DNA of 6,486 nt from Verrucomicrobia bacterium UBA6354. Its GTDB lineage: Bacteria > Verrucomicrobiota > Kiritimatiellia > RFP12 > UBA1067. The stretch covers positions 1-6,486 of the forward strand of contig DJRS01000188.1 of the NCBI GenBank assembly GCA_002440145.1. The letters run 5' to 3'. Below are positions 1 through 6,264 of this stretch, piece by piece. Under the pieces are notes generated by a model. It ran no database searches. It had not been told where the DNA came from and saw nothing but the letters and a program-made list of their open reading frames with translations. Within the stretch, counting starts at the first letter, position 1, and each line of letters begins with the position of its first letter. A program made the position numbers and the translations under genes.

Positions 1-34
1 CGCCGAATACGACGGGCTCTTCCAGGGCCTCTGA
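1..34 (+). CDS. C-terminal end of a possible plus-strand protein (partial)
   Basis: The frame beginning at position 2 reads AEYDGLFQGL and stops at the TGA at 32-34. The short tail has an ordinary protein-like composition, and it would converge on the minus-strand operon, which fits the repeat-filled gap that follows. Ten residues are too few to assign a family, and an open frame this short could be chance. The rest of the gene, if real, lies left of the window. Confidence 0.35.
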   Translation, partial: AEYDGLFQGL

Positions 35-63
35 CGCGGCGGCGTGGGGGAGGCGGATTTTGC

Positions 64-91
64 ACGCAGAGACACGCGGAGAACGCAGAGA
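64..91. repeat. Tandem 9-mer repeat, ACGCRGAGA x3
   Basis: Three near-identical 9-mers lie almost head to tail: ACGCAGAGA (64-72), ACGCGGAGA (74-82) and ACGCAGAGA (83-91), the first two separated by a single C. They are preceded by a TTTTGC tract. Similar CGCAGAG-type strings are common as dispersed intergenic sequence in several bacterial phyla. No coding potential is apparent and no function is assigned. Confidence 0.6.
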
Positions 92-173
92 GAGGGGAGT
101 CTATCGGGGATTAACCGTGTAGAAAATGTAGAAGAAACTCCGATGAGCAACAAAGGGCTACGCGCGGGCCCTT

Positions 174-313
174 GCGGTCGGCTTCGCCGTCGCTTCGCGA
201 CCTACCCTCCGAAGCAAAGCTTCTTCGGCGCATCTCCGCTTCGCCTGGACGCTCCGCAGGTTCCGCTTCCGAACACAGGCGAACAGGTTTTTAGAGAGAC
301 CGCTTCGCGGTCT
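174..313. repeat. Hairpin-rich, GCTTCGC-type intergenic repeat block
   Basis: This stretch holds at least four perfect small inverted repeats, three of them with the same TTC loop: CGGC-TTC-GCCG (179-189), GTCGC-TTC-GCGAC (189-201) and AGACCGC-TTC-GCGGTCT (297-313). The fourth has arms CCGAAG (209-214) and CTTCGG (223-228). The dense, uniform architecture looks like a dispersed palindromic element rather than a gene. None of the hairpins is followed by a convincing T-run on either strand, so a simple terminator role is not supported. Copies elsewhere in the genome would settle its nature. Confidence 0.45.
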
Positions 314-321
314 GGTTGTCG

Positions 322-355
322 CGGCGGGCCGCAGAGGACTGCGGCCCCTACCATG
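322..355 (+). repeat. Palindromic intergenic repeat, copy 1
   Basis: Contains a perfect 9-bp hairpin, GGGCCGCAG (326-334) and CTGCGGCCC (339-347) around an AGGA loop, followed by CTACCAT. A diverged copy lies in the opposite orientation at 402-435. The shared features are the tail GCCCCTACCAT and a palindromic core around GGAC. This is the architecture of a REP-like or miniature dispersed element. It lies between convergent genes, where it could also stall transcription, but it has no T-run. Confidence 0.6.
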
Positions 356-401
356 GGGATGGGGGTGGGGCGTGGCGTTCCGGCGCGCGGCATTCGCCCC
401 T

Positions 402-435
402 CCAATGGTAGGGGCGGCGGTCCCTGCCGCCCGCG
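402..435 (-). repeat. Palindromic intergenic repeat, copy 2 (inverted)
   Basis: Inverted, diverged partner of the element at 322-355. On the plus strand it begins with CCAATGGTAGGGGC and holds a 9-bp stem (412-420 with 424-432, one mismatch). The two copies face each other across a G-rich spacer of about 46 nt (G-runs at 355-358, 361-365 and 367-370), so the pair could form a larger cruciform or REP-doublet structure. It abuts the end of the coding-like hydrophobic segment of the broken gene at 434-605, suggesting that the repeat truncated or replaced the 3' end of that gene. Confidence 0.6.
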
Positions 436-605
436 CGAACGATCCGGTCGCGGCGAACAGGATGAAGGCGAGCAGACCGAGGAGGACGAGCGAGAGGAAC
501 CCCAGCGTGCGGCGCGCTCAGGTTGGCCTGGTGGGTGCCGCCGAACGAGGCGGTGCAACCCAGTTCCTTCAGAATGGGCGCGAGGTGCGTTTCGAGCTTT
601 TCCAC
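434..605 (-). pseudogene. Frame-split remnant of a small single-pass membrane protein
   Basis: Downstream of the mutarotase gene, a frame opening with GTG at 605 encodes a protein-like, charged helical start (VEKLETHLAPILKELG, then CTASFGGTHQANLSA). After about 31 codons its quality collapses. The neighbouring frame, which opens just after a TGA at 518-520, then encodes a textbook membrane helix from about 508 to 434 (TLGFLSLVLLGLLAFILF, then AATGSFA) but has no usual start codon. Joining the two needs a +1 shift near 515-520. The simplest reading is a soluble N-terminal segment plus one membrane helix, broken by a single-base indel and then run into by the repeat at 402-435. A sequencing error would look the same. 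The gene lies in the same direction as the operon, 45 nt after the mutarotase stop. I do not recognise the family. Confidence 0.35.
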
Positions 606-650
606 GAGTTCGCCGCTTTCTTTTCGAGGCCGGTTCCACGATCGGAAGAT

Positions 651-1577
651 TCAGTCCGCAGGCGCGTCGGGCAGGGTGGATTGGATGGCGACCATCAGTT
701 CGTGCGTTTCGCCCGGCTCGAGATCGCGCACGGCGTGCGGCCAGGAACTGACGGGTTCGACGCAGACGAAGCGCCGCGCGGCGTCCGGCGGAAGGTCCTT
801 GAATGTGCAGGCGTCGCCCGGATTCCACACGACTTCGTTGGCGTTGCCGCTGGATACGATGGCGATTGCGCGCTCCAGTCCTTGGTCGATCAGGGCGAAT
901 TCGTGCTTGGGTTGCGCCTTGAGCGTGAAGACGTGGTCCAGCGCCCGGGTGACGGGCAGGTCGCCCGACTGCGTGCCGGTGGACATGTCCGCGGCGTTGA
1001 CGTAGCCCAGCCCGTCGAATCCCTTGAGGAGGACGCGGTCGCGTTCGCGTACGTTGAAATAGGGGTGGAGTCCGCAGGTGAAGGCGAACGGTTCCTTGCC
1101 CGTGTTCTTCGTGACAAGCTTGAGGGTCAGTTTCATGGAGAGGGTGACCGTCAGTTCGAGATCGAAATCGTGCGGCCAGAGTGCGCGCGTATTCGCGTCC
1201 GCGGCGACGCCGAGGGTGAGTTCCGTCATTTCCTCCGAATATTTCGTGCCGCGCACCTCGAAGAGCAGGATGCGCGCGAAACCGTGCGGGACCATGCCGG
1301 GGATGGCGAGACGGCCGAACTGGGGCCAGCAGACGGGGATGCCGCCATGCACCTCGTCCGCGCGATTGTAGGGGTGTTCCGGCGAGGAGAAGAGGACGGG
1401 CGCGTGCCCCGTGGGGCGGTAGGAGAGCGTGTTGGCGCCCAGGAGGGCGACTTCGGCGACGCCGTAGCGGTTGGCGAGCACGGCGACGGGACGGCCTTTG
1501 TGGCCGGGGCGGAAGACGATCCGGCCGGGTGCGCCGTAGCGGGCTGTGAGTTCTTCGACGGTTTGGGAAGTTTTCAT
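651..1577 (-). CDS. D-hexose-6-phosphate mutarotase (YeaD / aldose 1-epimerase family)
   Basis: Predicted cytoplasmic enzyme of 308 residues interconverting alpha and beta anomers of a hexose-6-phosphate, feeding glycolysis. The family landmarks appear in order: HGGIPVCWPQFG (77-88), PHGFAR (97-102), CGLHPYF with the likely catalytic His171, VWNPG (250-254) and FVCVEP with the likely catalytic Glu274. Length matches the family (about 270-310), so it looks complete. In the first motif many members, as I recall them, have RGG where this one has HGG, so phosphate recognition might differ and a non-phosphorylated aldose substrate is possible. The ATG at 1577 follows the transporter stop by 21 nt and has no visible Shine-Dalgarno sequence. 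It is probably translated from the operon mRNA. Family assignment is firm; substrate is inferred. Confidence 0.87.
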   Translation of the reverse strand: MKTSQTVEELTARYGAPGRIVFRPGHKGRPVAVLANRYGVAEVALLGANTLSYRPTGHAPVLFSSPEHPYNRADEVHGGIPVCWPQFGRLAIPGMVPHGFARILLFEVRGTKYSEEMTELTLGVAADANTRALWPHDFDLELTVTLSMKLTLKLVTKNTGKEPFAFTCGLHPYFNVRERDRVLLKGFDGLGYVNAADMSTGTQSGDLPVTRALDHVFTLKAQPKHEFALIDQGLERAIAIVSSGNANEVVWNPGDACTFKDLPPDAARRFVCVEPVSSWPHAVRDLEPGETHELMVAIQSTLPDAPAD

Positions 1578-1598
1578 GGTTAGGTTTCGATGGATGGG

Positions 1599-2474
1599 TT
1601 ATTTTGTCCAGCAAAGAACGATGACGCCCAGCAAAATGGCGGCGAGCGCCCACGCTTTGCGCCGCATGTTGGTTTCGCGGAAGACGGCGCCGCCCACGAA
1701 GAAGGTGAGCACGACGCTCGCCCGGCGGACCATGCTGAGGATGGATATGCGCGCGTCGGGGTCCGAGACGGCCGTAAAGTAGCAGGCGTCGGAAAGCGCG
1801 AGGAGGATGCCCACGCAGGGAATGGTCCAGCGCCACTGGAAGGAGTGGGCATGGGCGGAATTGCCGCGGCGCACGACGACCGCCACCGCGTAGACCAGCG
1901 TCATGCCGCCCAGAAACCACCAGAGAACCGTGGCGGGCGGCAAGCGGAGTCCCTGGATGAGGTGCTTGTCGTAGAGCGCCGAACAGCTGCCGAGCACGGT
2001 GCCGGCGAAGGCGAGGGCGATGGCGGGGGTGCGCCAGAAATCGACGCCCTCGTGCGCCGTGGAGCGCGAAAAGAGGAAGCAGCCGGCCAACACGCACGCC
2101 ATGCCCGCCGCCTGCCGTCCGTCGGGCCATTCGCCGAAAAGCAGGATGGCCCCGAGCAGCGTCCAGAAGGGACCGGTCGCCCGGATCGGCGCGGCGCAGG
2201 TGACGGGGAGCGTGCGCAAGGCCAGATAGGTGCACGTCCAGCTCGCGCCCACGAGGACGCTCTTCAAAAGGAGGAGCCCGATTTGCGCGAAAGGGACAGA
2301 AATGGACGCGGCGAAAGTGCCGCGTCCAATCAGGAAGGCGGTGACCGCCAACCAGCCGCTCAGCGTGCTCCCGAGCAGAGTCGGGAACACGGCGTTATCC
2401 TTGACCGACGCCTTCTTGGAAAGGTCGTAGAAGCTGAGGATGACGCATGAAGCGAGAATCCAGCCGAGCCACAT
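1599..2474 (-). CDS. EamA/DMT-superfamily transporter
   Basis: Integral inner-membrane protein of 291 residues, predicted to have about ten membrane helices in two EamA-type repeats (roughly 3-135 and 150-289). Each half ends with a characteristic helix pair: TGPFWTLLGAILLFGEWPDG (100-119) in the first, and RRASVVLTFFVGGAVFRE (250-267) followed by a final helix to LLGVIVLCW in the second. An N-terminal YDLSKKASVKDNAVFP segment (16-31) is typical of a drug/metabolite transporter subfamily often found in anaerobes. Substrate cannot be read from sequence; amino acids, sugars or nucleotide-like metabolites are all known for the superfamily. Its ATG overlaps the stop of the acyl-CoA dehydrogenase gene (TGATG) and has GAGG just upstream, so it is probably translationally coupled to it. 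The next gene is a hexose-phosphate mutarotase, which weakly hints at a sugar. Confidence 0.88.
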   Translation of the reverse strand: MWLGWILASCVILSFYDLSKKASVKDNAVFPTLLGSTLSGWLAVTAFLIGRGTFAASISVPFAQIGLLLLKSVLVGASWTCTYLALRTLPVTCAAPIRATGPFWTLLGAILLFGEWPDGRQAAGMACVLAGCFLFSRSTAHEGVDFWRTPAIALAFAGTVLGSCSALYDKHLIQGLRLPPATVLWWFLGGMTLVYAVAVVVRRGNSAHAHSFQWRWTIPCVGILLALSDACYFTAVSDPDARISILSMVRRASVVLTFFVGGAVFRETNMRRKAWALAAILLGVIVLCWTK

Positions 2475-4216
2475 CAGTCCTCAAGCGTCACGGCCGGCGC
2501 GATTTCGTCGAACGCCGTGACGGACGCGGTGTAGCCGCTCTTCGCTTTCGCGAGTTCGGCGCGCGCGGTCGGATACTTCGTCGCGAGCCAGTACGCGAGC
2601 ACCGGCTTCTTCTCGAGGAACTTCGCCGCGAAACGGATGAAGAGGGCGCCCACGACGACGGCGATGGCCGCGTCCACGAGCTGGCGCGCGTGGAGGTCGT
2701 GGTACATCTTCCCGTCCGGATGGTTCTTCACGTATTCGATGGCGGAATCCAGGTCCGCGAGGAGGGCTTCGACTTCGACCTTCTCCTTCTCGAAGCCCGT
2801 CGTGTCCACGCCGGCGAAGACGTCCGCGACGACATCCTTGACCAGGCCGCCCATGACGCCGGCGATGGCCGCGACGACCTGGAGCTGCGAGGTGCCCTCG
2901 TAGATGGAGGTGATGCGCGCGTCGCGCAGGTAGCGCTCGACGGGATAGTCCTTCATGTAGCCCGAGCCGCCCAGGACGGCGACGGCGCCGTTCGAGACGC
3001 GCATGGACATCTCGGAGGCGTAGTACTTCGCCATGGGGGTGAGCATCTTGTTGAACGCGGCGTAGGCTTTCATGCGCGCACGCACGGCCGGCGCCTCGGG
3101 GGTGCCCTTGAGGGACTCGAACTTCTTCGTGAGGCCGTTTTCGAGGTCGACGCACTTGGAGGAGTAGTACGCGAGGATGCGCGCGGCCTGCAGGTCGACG
3201 GACATGTCGCTCATGAGTTCGCGCAAAGCCGGGAAGGTGTCGATCGTCACGCCGAACTGCTTGCGGCTGGCGCCGTATTCGCGCGCGGCGCGGTAGCTCG
3301 CCTCGCCGATGCCCGTGCCCTGCGCCGAAATGCCGACGCGCGCGCCGTTCATGAGCGCCATGACGTAGGTGATGAGGCCGCGCTTGCGCTGGCCGATGAG
3401 CTTCGCCGGCGCGTTGTCGAAGACGAGTTCGCAGGTCGGCGAGCCGTTGATGCCGAGCTTGTGCTCGAGGCGGCGCACCTTGACCTTCGGACCTTTCTCC
3501 ACGAGCAGGCAGCTGAGGCCGCGTCCGTCGGAGAACTCCGGCTCCGTGCGGGCGAGCACGAGCAGGACGTCGCCGCAGCCGTTCGTGATGAAGCGCTTGA
3601 CGCCGTTCACGAACCAGTTGCCGTCCTTGTCCTGGAAGGCGACCGTCTTGACGCTCTGCAGGTCGGAGCCGGCGTCCGGCTCGGTGAGCACCATGGCGCC
3701 CGTGTAGGTCCCGTCGCAGAGTTTCGGCACGTATTCCTTCTTGATGTCCTCGCTCGCGAACGAGTTGATCGTCTCGGCGATGCCCTGCAGGCCGAAGATG
3801 TTCATGAGCGCGGCGTCCGCGCGGCTGACGATGTCGTTGCACGCCGTCAGGATCGTGCAGGGCATGTTGAGTCCGCCCAGATAGTACGGGATCGTGCAGC
3901 CCGAGAGGCCCGAGCGGCCCAGCAGGTCGATGGCGAGCTTGATGCCCGGCGCATACGTGACCGTGCCGTCGTCGTTGAGGACGTTCCCGACGCGGTCGGT
4001 CTCCTCGGCGGTGGGGGCGATGCGGTTGCCGCACACGTCGCCGCACACGTCGAGCGCGCGCTTGTAGTTGTCGATCGCCTCTTCGGCGGACTTCGGCGCG
4101 AAGTCGTATTCCTTCGCGAACTTGAAGTCCTGCTCGAGGAGCGTGGCGACTTCGGTGAGATCGAGCGCGTCGATCGTCTTGGCGATATCCGGATTGTCTT
4201 TGTAGAAATTGCTCAT
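2474..4216 (-). CDS. Long-type acyl-CoA dehydrogenase with C-terminal extension
   Basis: FAD enzyme of 580 residues, predicted to interconvert acyl-CoA and 2-enoyl-CoA using the ETF encoded just upstream. Visible landmarks: N-terminal helical domain (about 1-170), first ACAD signature VLTEPDAGSD (176-185), beta domain with WFVNGVKRFITNG (201-213), SRKQFG (317-322), GGSGYMKDYPVERYLRDAR (416-434), and IYEGTSQLQ (438-446) where Glu440 is the likely catalytic base. It is about 200 residues longer than short/medium-chain enzymes (about 380). The excess lies in a charged insert near 355-385 and a helical C-terminal domain (about 450-580), as in the 560-600-residue bacterial family. The Q/D/E that usually precedes GGxGY is Ala or Val here. 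ATG at 4216 lies 4 nt after the etfA stop, with AGGGAAAGG upstream. Acyl chain substrate and direction are unknown. Confidence 0.93.
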   Translation of the reverse strand: MSNFYKDNPDIAKTIDALDLTEVATLLEQDFKFAKEYDFAPKSAEEAIDNYKRALDVCGDVCGNRIAPTAEETDRVGNVLNDDGTVTYAPGIKLAIDLLGRSGLSGCTIPYYLGGLNMPCTILTACNDIVSRADAALMNIFGLQGIAETINSFASEDIKKEYVPKLCDGTYTGAMVLTEPDAGSDLQSVKTVAFQDKDGNWFVNGVKRFITNGCGDVLLVLARTEPEFSDGRGLSCLLVEKGPKVKVRRLEHKLGINGSPTCELVFDNAPAKLIGQRKRGLITYVMALMNGARVGISAQGTGIGEASYRAAREYGASRKQFGVTIDTFPALRELMSDMSVDLQAARILAYYSSKCVDLENGLTKKFESLKGTPEAPAVRARMKAYAAFNKMLTPMAKYYASEMSMRVSNGAVAVLGGSGYMKDYPVERYLRDARITSIYEGTSQLQVVAAIAGVMGGLVKDVVADVFAGVDTTGFEKEKVEVEALLADLDSAIEYVKNHPDGKMYHDLHARQLVDAAIAVVVGALFIRFAAKFLEKKPVLAYWLATKYPTARAELAKAKSGYTASVTAFDEIAPAVTLED

Positions 4217-4220
4217 TTTG

Positions 4221-5246
4221 TCACTGGGCCTTTCCCTTGATGGCCTTGATCATTTTCGGAATGACGACGTTGAGGTCGCCCACGATGCCGTAGTGCGCGA
4301 TCTGGAAGATCGGCGCGTTGGGATCCGTGTTGATGGCGATGATTTTCGCCGAATCCTGCATGCCGGCGAGGTGCTGGACCGCGCCCGAGATGCCGCAGGA
4401 GATGAAGAGCGCCGGGCGCACCGTCACGCCGGTCTGGCCGATCTGGCGCTCGTGCTCGCAGTACCCGAGGTCGACCGCGGCGCGGCTGGCGCCCACGGCG
4501 CCGCCCAGGGCGTCCGCCAGTTCGAAGAGCTGCTTGAAGTTTTCCTTCGAGCCCACGCCCGCCCCGCCGGCGACGATGATGCGCGCGCCCTTGAGGTTGA
4601 TGGACGAGTGGCGGCGGATGATTTCCAGCACTTCGACCGGGATGTCCACGCCGGCGAGATGCGAATCGTGGCGCACGAGTTCGCCCGTGCGGCCGGGCTG
4701 CGGGTTGAGGGGCTTCATGACGCCTTCGCGCACGGTCGACATCTGCGGCCAGTTGCGCGCGTTGACGATGGTGGCGATGATGTTGCCGCCGAACGCCGGG
4801 CGGATCTGCATGAGGCAGTTCGGGAAGACTTCCTTCGTCTTCCGGTCCTCGTAGTCCGCGATCTGCAGGTCGGTGCAGTCCGCCGTGAGGCCGCAGCGGA
4901 GCGCCGAAGCGACTGCCGGGGCGAGGTCGCGCCCGATGTGCGTCGCGCCGAAGATCACGATCTGCGGATGGCACTCTTTGATGAGCTCCACGAACGCGTG
5001 GCGGTAGGCCTTGGAGCGGTAGATCTTCAGCTCCGGATCCTCGACGAGGTGCACGATGTCCGCGCCCGCCTCGAAGAGGTCCTTGGCGAGACCTTCCACG
5101 CCGTCGCCCATGAGGACGGCGCCGAGCTTGACGCCGAGCTTGTCCGCCAATTCGCGACCCTTGCCCAGCAGTTCGCGCGGCACTTCGCTCAGCTTGCCGT
5201 CTTCCTGCTCGGCGAATACCCAAACTTCACCTTTGGATCTGTCCAT
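4221..5246 (-). CDS. etfA: Electron transfer flavoprotein, alpha subunit
   Basis: 341-residue FAD-binding subunit that forms a heterodimer with EtfB and shuttles electrons to or from acyl-CoA dehydrogenase. The N-terminal ETF domain starts at VWVFAEQ (8-14) and includes GATHIGRDLAPAVASAL (100-116) and RPAFGGNIIATI (149-160). The C-terminal FAD domain (about 219-335) carries VGASRAAVD (251-259), RQIGQTGVTVRP (267-278), the signature ISCGISGAVQHLAGMQ (282-297) and AINTDPNAPIF (304-314). No ferredoxin-like cysteine motifs are fused to the N-terminus, unlike caffeyl-CoA reductase-type EtfA. Length is normal (about 310-345). The start at 5246 is fixed by a strong GGAAGGAGAT ribosome binding site. 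The etfB stop is 18 nt upstream. Overall similarity looks closest to anaerobe-type ETFs. Confidence 0.96.
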   Translation of the reverse strand: MDRSKGEVWVFAEQEDGKLSEVPRELLGKGRELADKLGVKLGAVLMGDGVEGLAKDLFEAGADIVHLVEDPELKIYRSKAYRHAFVELIKECHPQIVIFGATHIGRDLAPAVASALRCGLTADCTDLQIADYEDRKTKEVFPNCLMQIRPAFGGNIIATIVNARNWPQMSTVREGVMKPLNPQPGRTGELVRHDSHLAGVDIPVEVLEIIRRHSSINLKGARIIVAGGAGVGSKENFKQLFELADALGGAVGASRAAVDLGYCEHERQIGQTGVTVRPALFISCGISGAVQHLAGMQDSAKIIAINTDPNAPIFQIAHYGIVGDLNVVIPKMIKAIKGKAQ

Positions 5247-5254
5247 TTCCGAAA

Positions 5255-5264
5255 TCTCCTTCCC
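5255..5264 (-). promoter_or_regulatory. Strong Shine-Dalgarno site for etfA
   Basis: On the minus strand the etfB-etfA gap reads GGGAAGGAGA, giving an AGGAG core 9 nt before the etfA ATG. It is the best ribosome binding site in the operon. The other downstream genes have weak sites (acyl-CoA dehydrogenase, transporter) or none (mutarotase), which suggests high EtfA synthesis from the shared mRNA. Confidence 0.7.
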
Positions 5265-6131
5265 TTAACCGATGGTGTGGTCGGCGATCAGTTCGCCGAC
5301 GAGCGCGTTGATGCCCGCGTCGTCCGCCGACACTTCCTTGTAGGCGCCGCCCGCGAGGACGACCGAGACGATCTTGTTCACGCTGGTGGGGCTGCCGGCG
5401 AAACCGCAGCGGTCCGCCTCGCATCCGCAGTCGTCGCACGAGAGCTGGCCGATCGCCAGATCGCCCGCGAGCGCCGCGCCGCCGTTCTCGACCGGGGCCT
5501 TGGCGTTCTTGTACTTCATCACGCGCTTCACGTTGAACGGACGCAGTTCGCCGAACGCTTCCGTGACGGTGAAGAGGGCGGGGAGCTTGACGCGGTCGCG
5601 TTCGATTCCCGTGCCGATGTCGCGCGTGGCGAGGGCGTAGTCGCCGTCCATCTCGAGGTTGGTCAGGTAGGTGACCGCGGCGTATTCCAGCTTCTCGGCG
5701 ATCTGCGGACCGACCTGCGCGGTGTCGCCGTCGATCGCCTGGCGTCCGCAGAAGACCATGTCCGGATGGAACAGTTTCACGGCCTGGGAGAGGATGTAGC
5801 TCGTCGCGAGCGTGTCGGAGCCGGCCGCCTTGCGGTCCGTCAGGAGGTACGCCTTGTCCGCGCCGCACATGAGCGCCTCGCGCAGGATGGCGCACGCCGC
5901 CGGAAGTCCCATCGTGAGGACGGTCACCGTGCCGCCGTGCCGTTCTTTCACGCGCAACGCCGCTTCAAGCGCGTTGCGGTCCTCGGGATTGAAAATCGCG
6001 GGAAGCGCCGCACGGTTGATCGTACCGTCCGCCTTCATGGCCTGGCCGGTCACTTTCTTCGTATCCGGGACCTGCTTGATGCAGACCACGCAGTTGTAAC
6101 CGCCTTCGCGGCCTCTAGTATTTGCATTCAT
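5265..6131 (-). CDS. etfB: Electron transfer flavoprotein, beta subunit
   Basis: Partner of EtfA, 288 residues against the usual 250-265. The core begins CVVCIKQVPDT (14-24) and continues with NPEDRNALEAAL (48-59), TVTVLTMG (68-75), SDTLATS (105-111), FCGRQAIDGDTAQVGPQIAE (127-146) and a basic recognition-loop-like segment VKRVMKYKNAK (201-211). It ends with AGSPTSVNKI (245-254) and a C-terminal helix. The DTLATS and AIDGDTAQVGP motifs match anaerobe ETFs such as Acidaminococcus and are compatible with a second FAD rather than AMP, hence possibly electron bifurcation; this is inference. Two oddities stand out. There is an 11-residue N-terminal extension, with Tyr12 where family members usually start with Met. 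There are also four cysteines at 232, 235, 237 and 242, of which only the last is common. A GTG at codon 15 is an alternative start. First gene of the operon. Confidence 0.95.
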   Translation of the reverse strand: MNANTRGREGGYNCVVCIKQVPDTKKVTGQAMKADGTINRAALPAIFNPEDRNALEAALRVKERHGGTVTVLTMGLPAACAILREALMCGADKAYLLTDRKAAGSDTLATSYILSQAVKLFHPDMVFCGRQAIDGDTAQVGPQIAEKLEYAAVTYLTNLEMDGDYALATRDIGTGIERDRVKLPALFTVTEAFGELRPFNVKRVMKYKNAKAPVENGGAALAGDLAIGQLSCDDCGCEADRCGFAGSPTSVNKIVSVVLAGGAYKEVSADDAGINALVGELIADHTIG

Positions 6132-6138
6132 AGAGTCT

Positions 6139-6144
6139 ATTATA
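6139..6144 (-). promoter_or_regulatory. Minus 10 box of the etfB operon promoter
   Basis: The minus strand reads TATAAT, seven bases before the etfB ATG. A consensus box this close places the predicted transcription start at or next to the A of the ATG, so the mRNA would be leaderless if this ATG is used. No good minus 35 hexamer is visible at 16-18 nt spacing; the region is T-rich (CTTTTCTTTC), which could act as a weak element. Confidence 0.6.
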
Positions 6145-6187
6145 CCAAAGTTGCGTTCGAAAGAAAAGCGAATACATCACCGGAAAA

Positions 6188-6239
6188 TGTCTCGCGACAC
6201 GATGCGCTTTTCGAAGCGATTAGCCTATTGGCTTTTGTT
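6188..6239. other. Three small hairpins upstream of etfB
   Basis: Consecutive short inverted repeats: TGTC-TCGC-GACA (6188-6199), CGCTT-TTCG-AAGCG (6205-6218, a stable UUCG-type loop if transcribed on the plus strand) and AGCC-TATT-GGCT (6222-6233), the last followed by TTTGTT. On the plus strand the last two resemble a weak terminator. On the minus strand they would fall in a leader only if transcription started at the more distant TATAAT. Stems are only 4-5 bp, so significance is uncertain. Confidence 0.3.
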
Positions 6240-6264
6240 CTCACAGGAGATCGGGAGAACGTGT

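Noticed and set aside
297..313. Operon terminator at the AGACCGC hairpin
   Set aside because: The stem is good, but no T-run follows on the minus strand (CTCTAAAAACC) or on the plus strand (GGTTGTC).
606..653. UGA readthrough joining the mutarotase to the downstream frame
   Set aside because: The frame after the TGA at 651 is open and in phase with the mutarotase, which tempted this idea, but the enzyme is already full length. The residues just after the stop do not look coding, and no recoding signal is visible.
44..751. Plus-strand open frame of 235 codons across the left intergenic region
   Set aside because: Made of repeat and hairpin sequence, then antisense to the mutarotase end. Arg/Gly-rich with no domain. 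If annotated elsewhere as a hypothetical protein, it is probably spurious.
202..2235. Minus-strand open frame of 677 codons
   Set aside because: Shadow of the mutarotase and transporter genes: Arg/Pro/His-rich with no domain, crossing two genes with clear family motifs in another frame. It reflects high GC at third positions.
2447..4240. Plus-strand open frame of 597 codons opposite the acyl-CoA dehydrogenase
   Set aside because: Antisense shadow rich in Asp, Arg, Val and His without recognisable motifs. The minus-strand frame has unmistakable dehydrogenase signatures.
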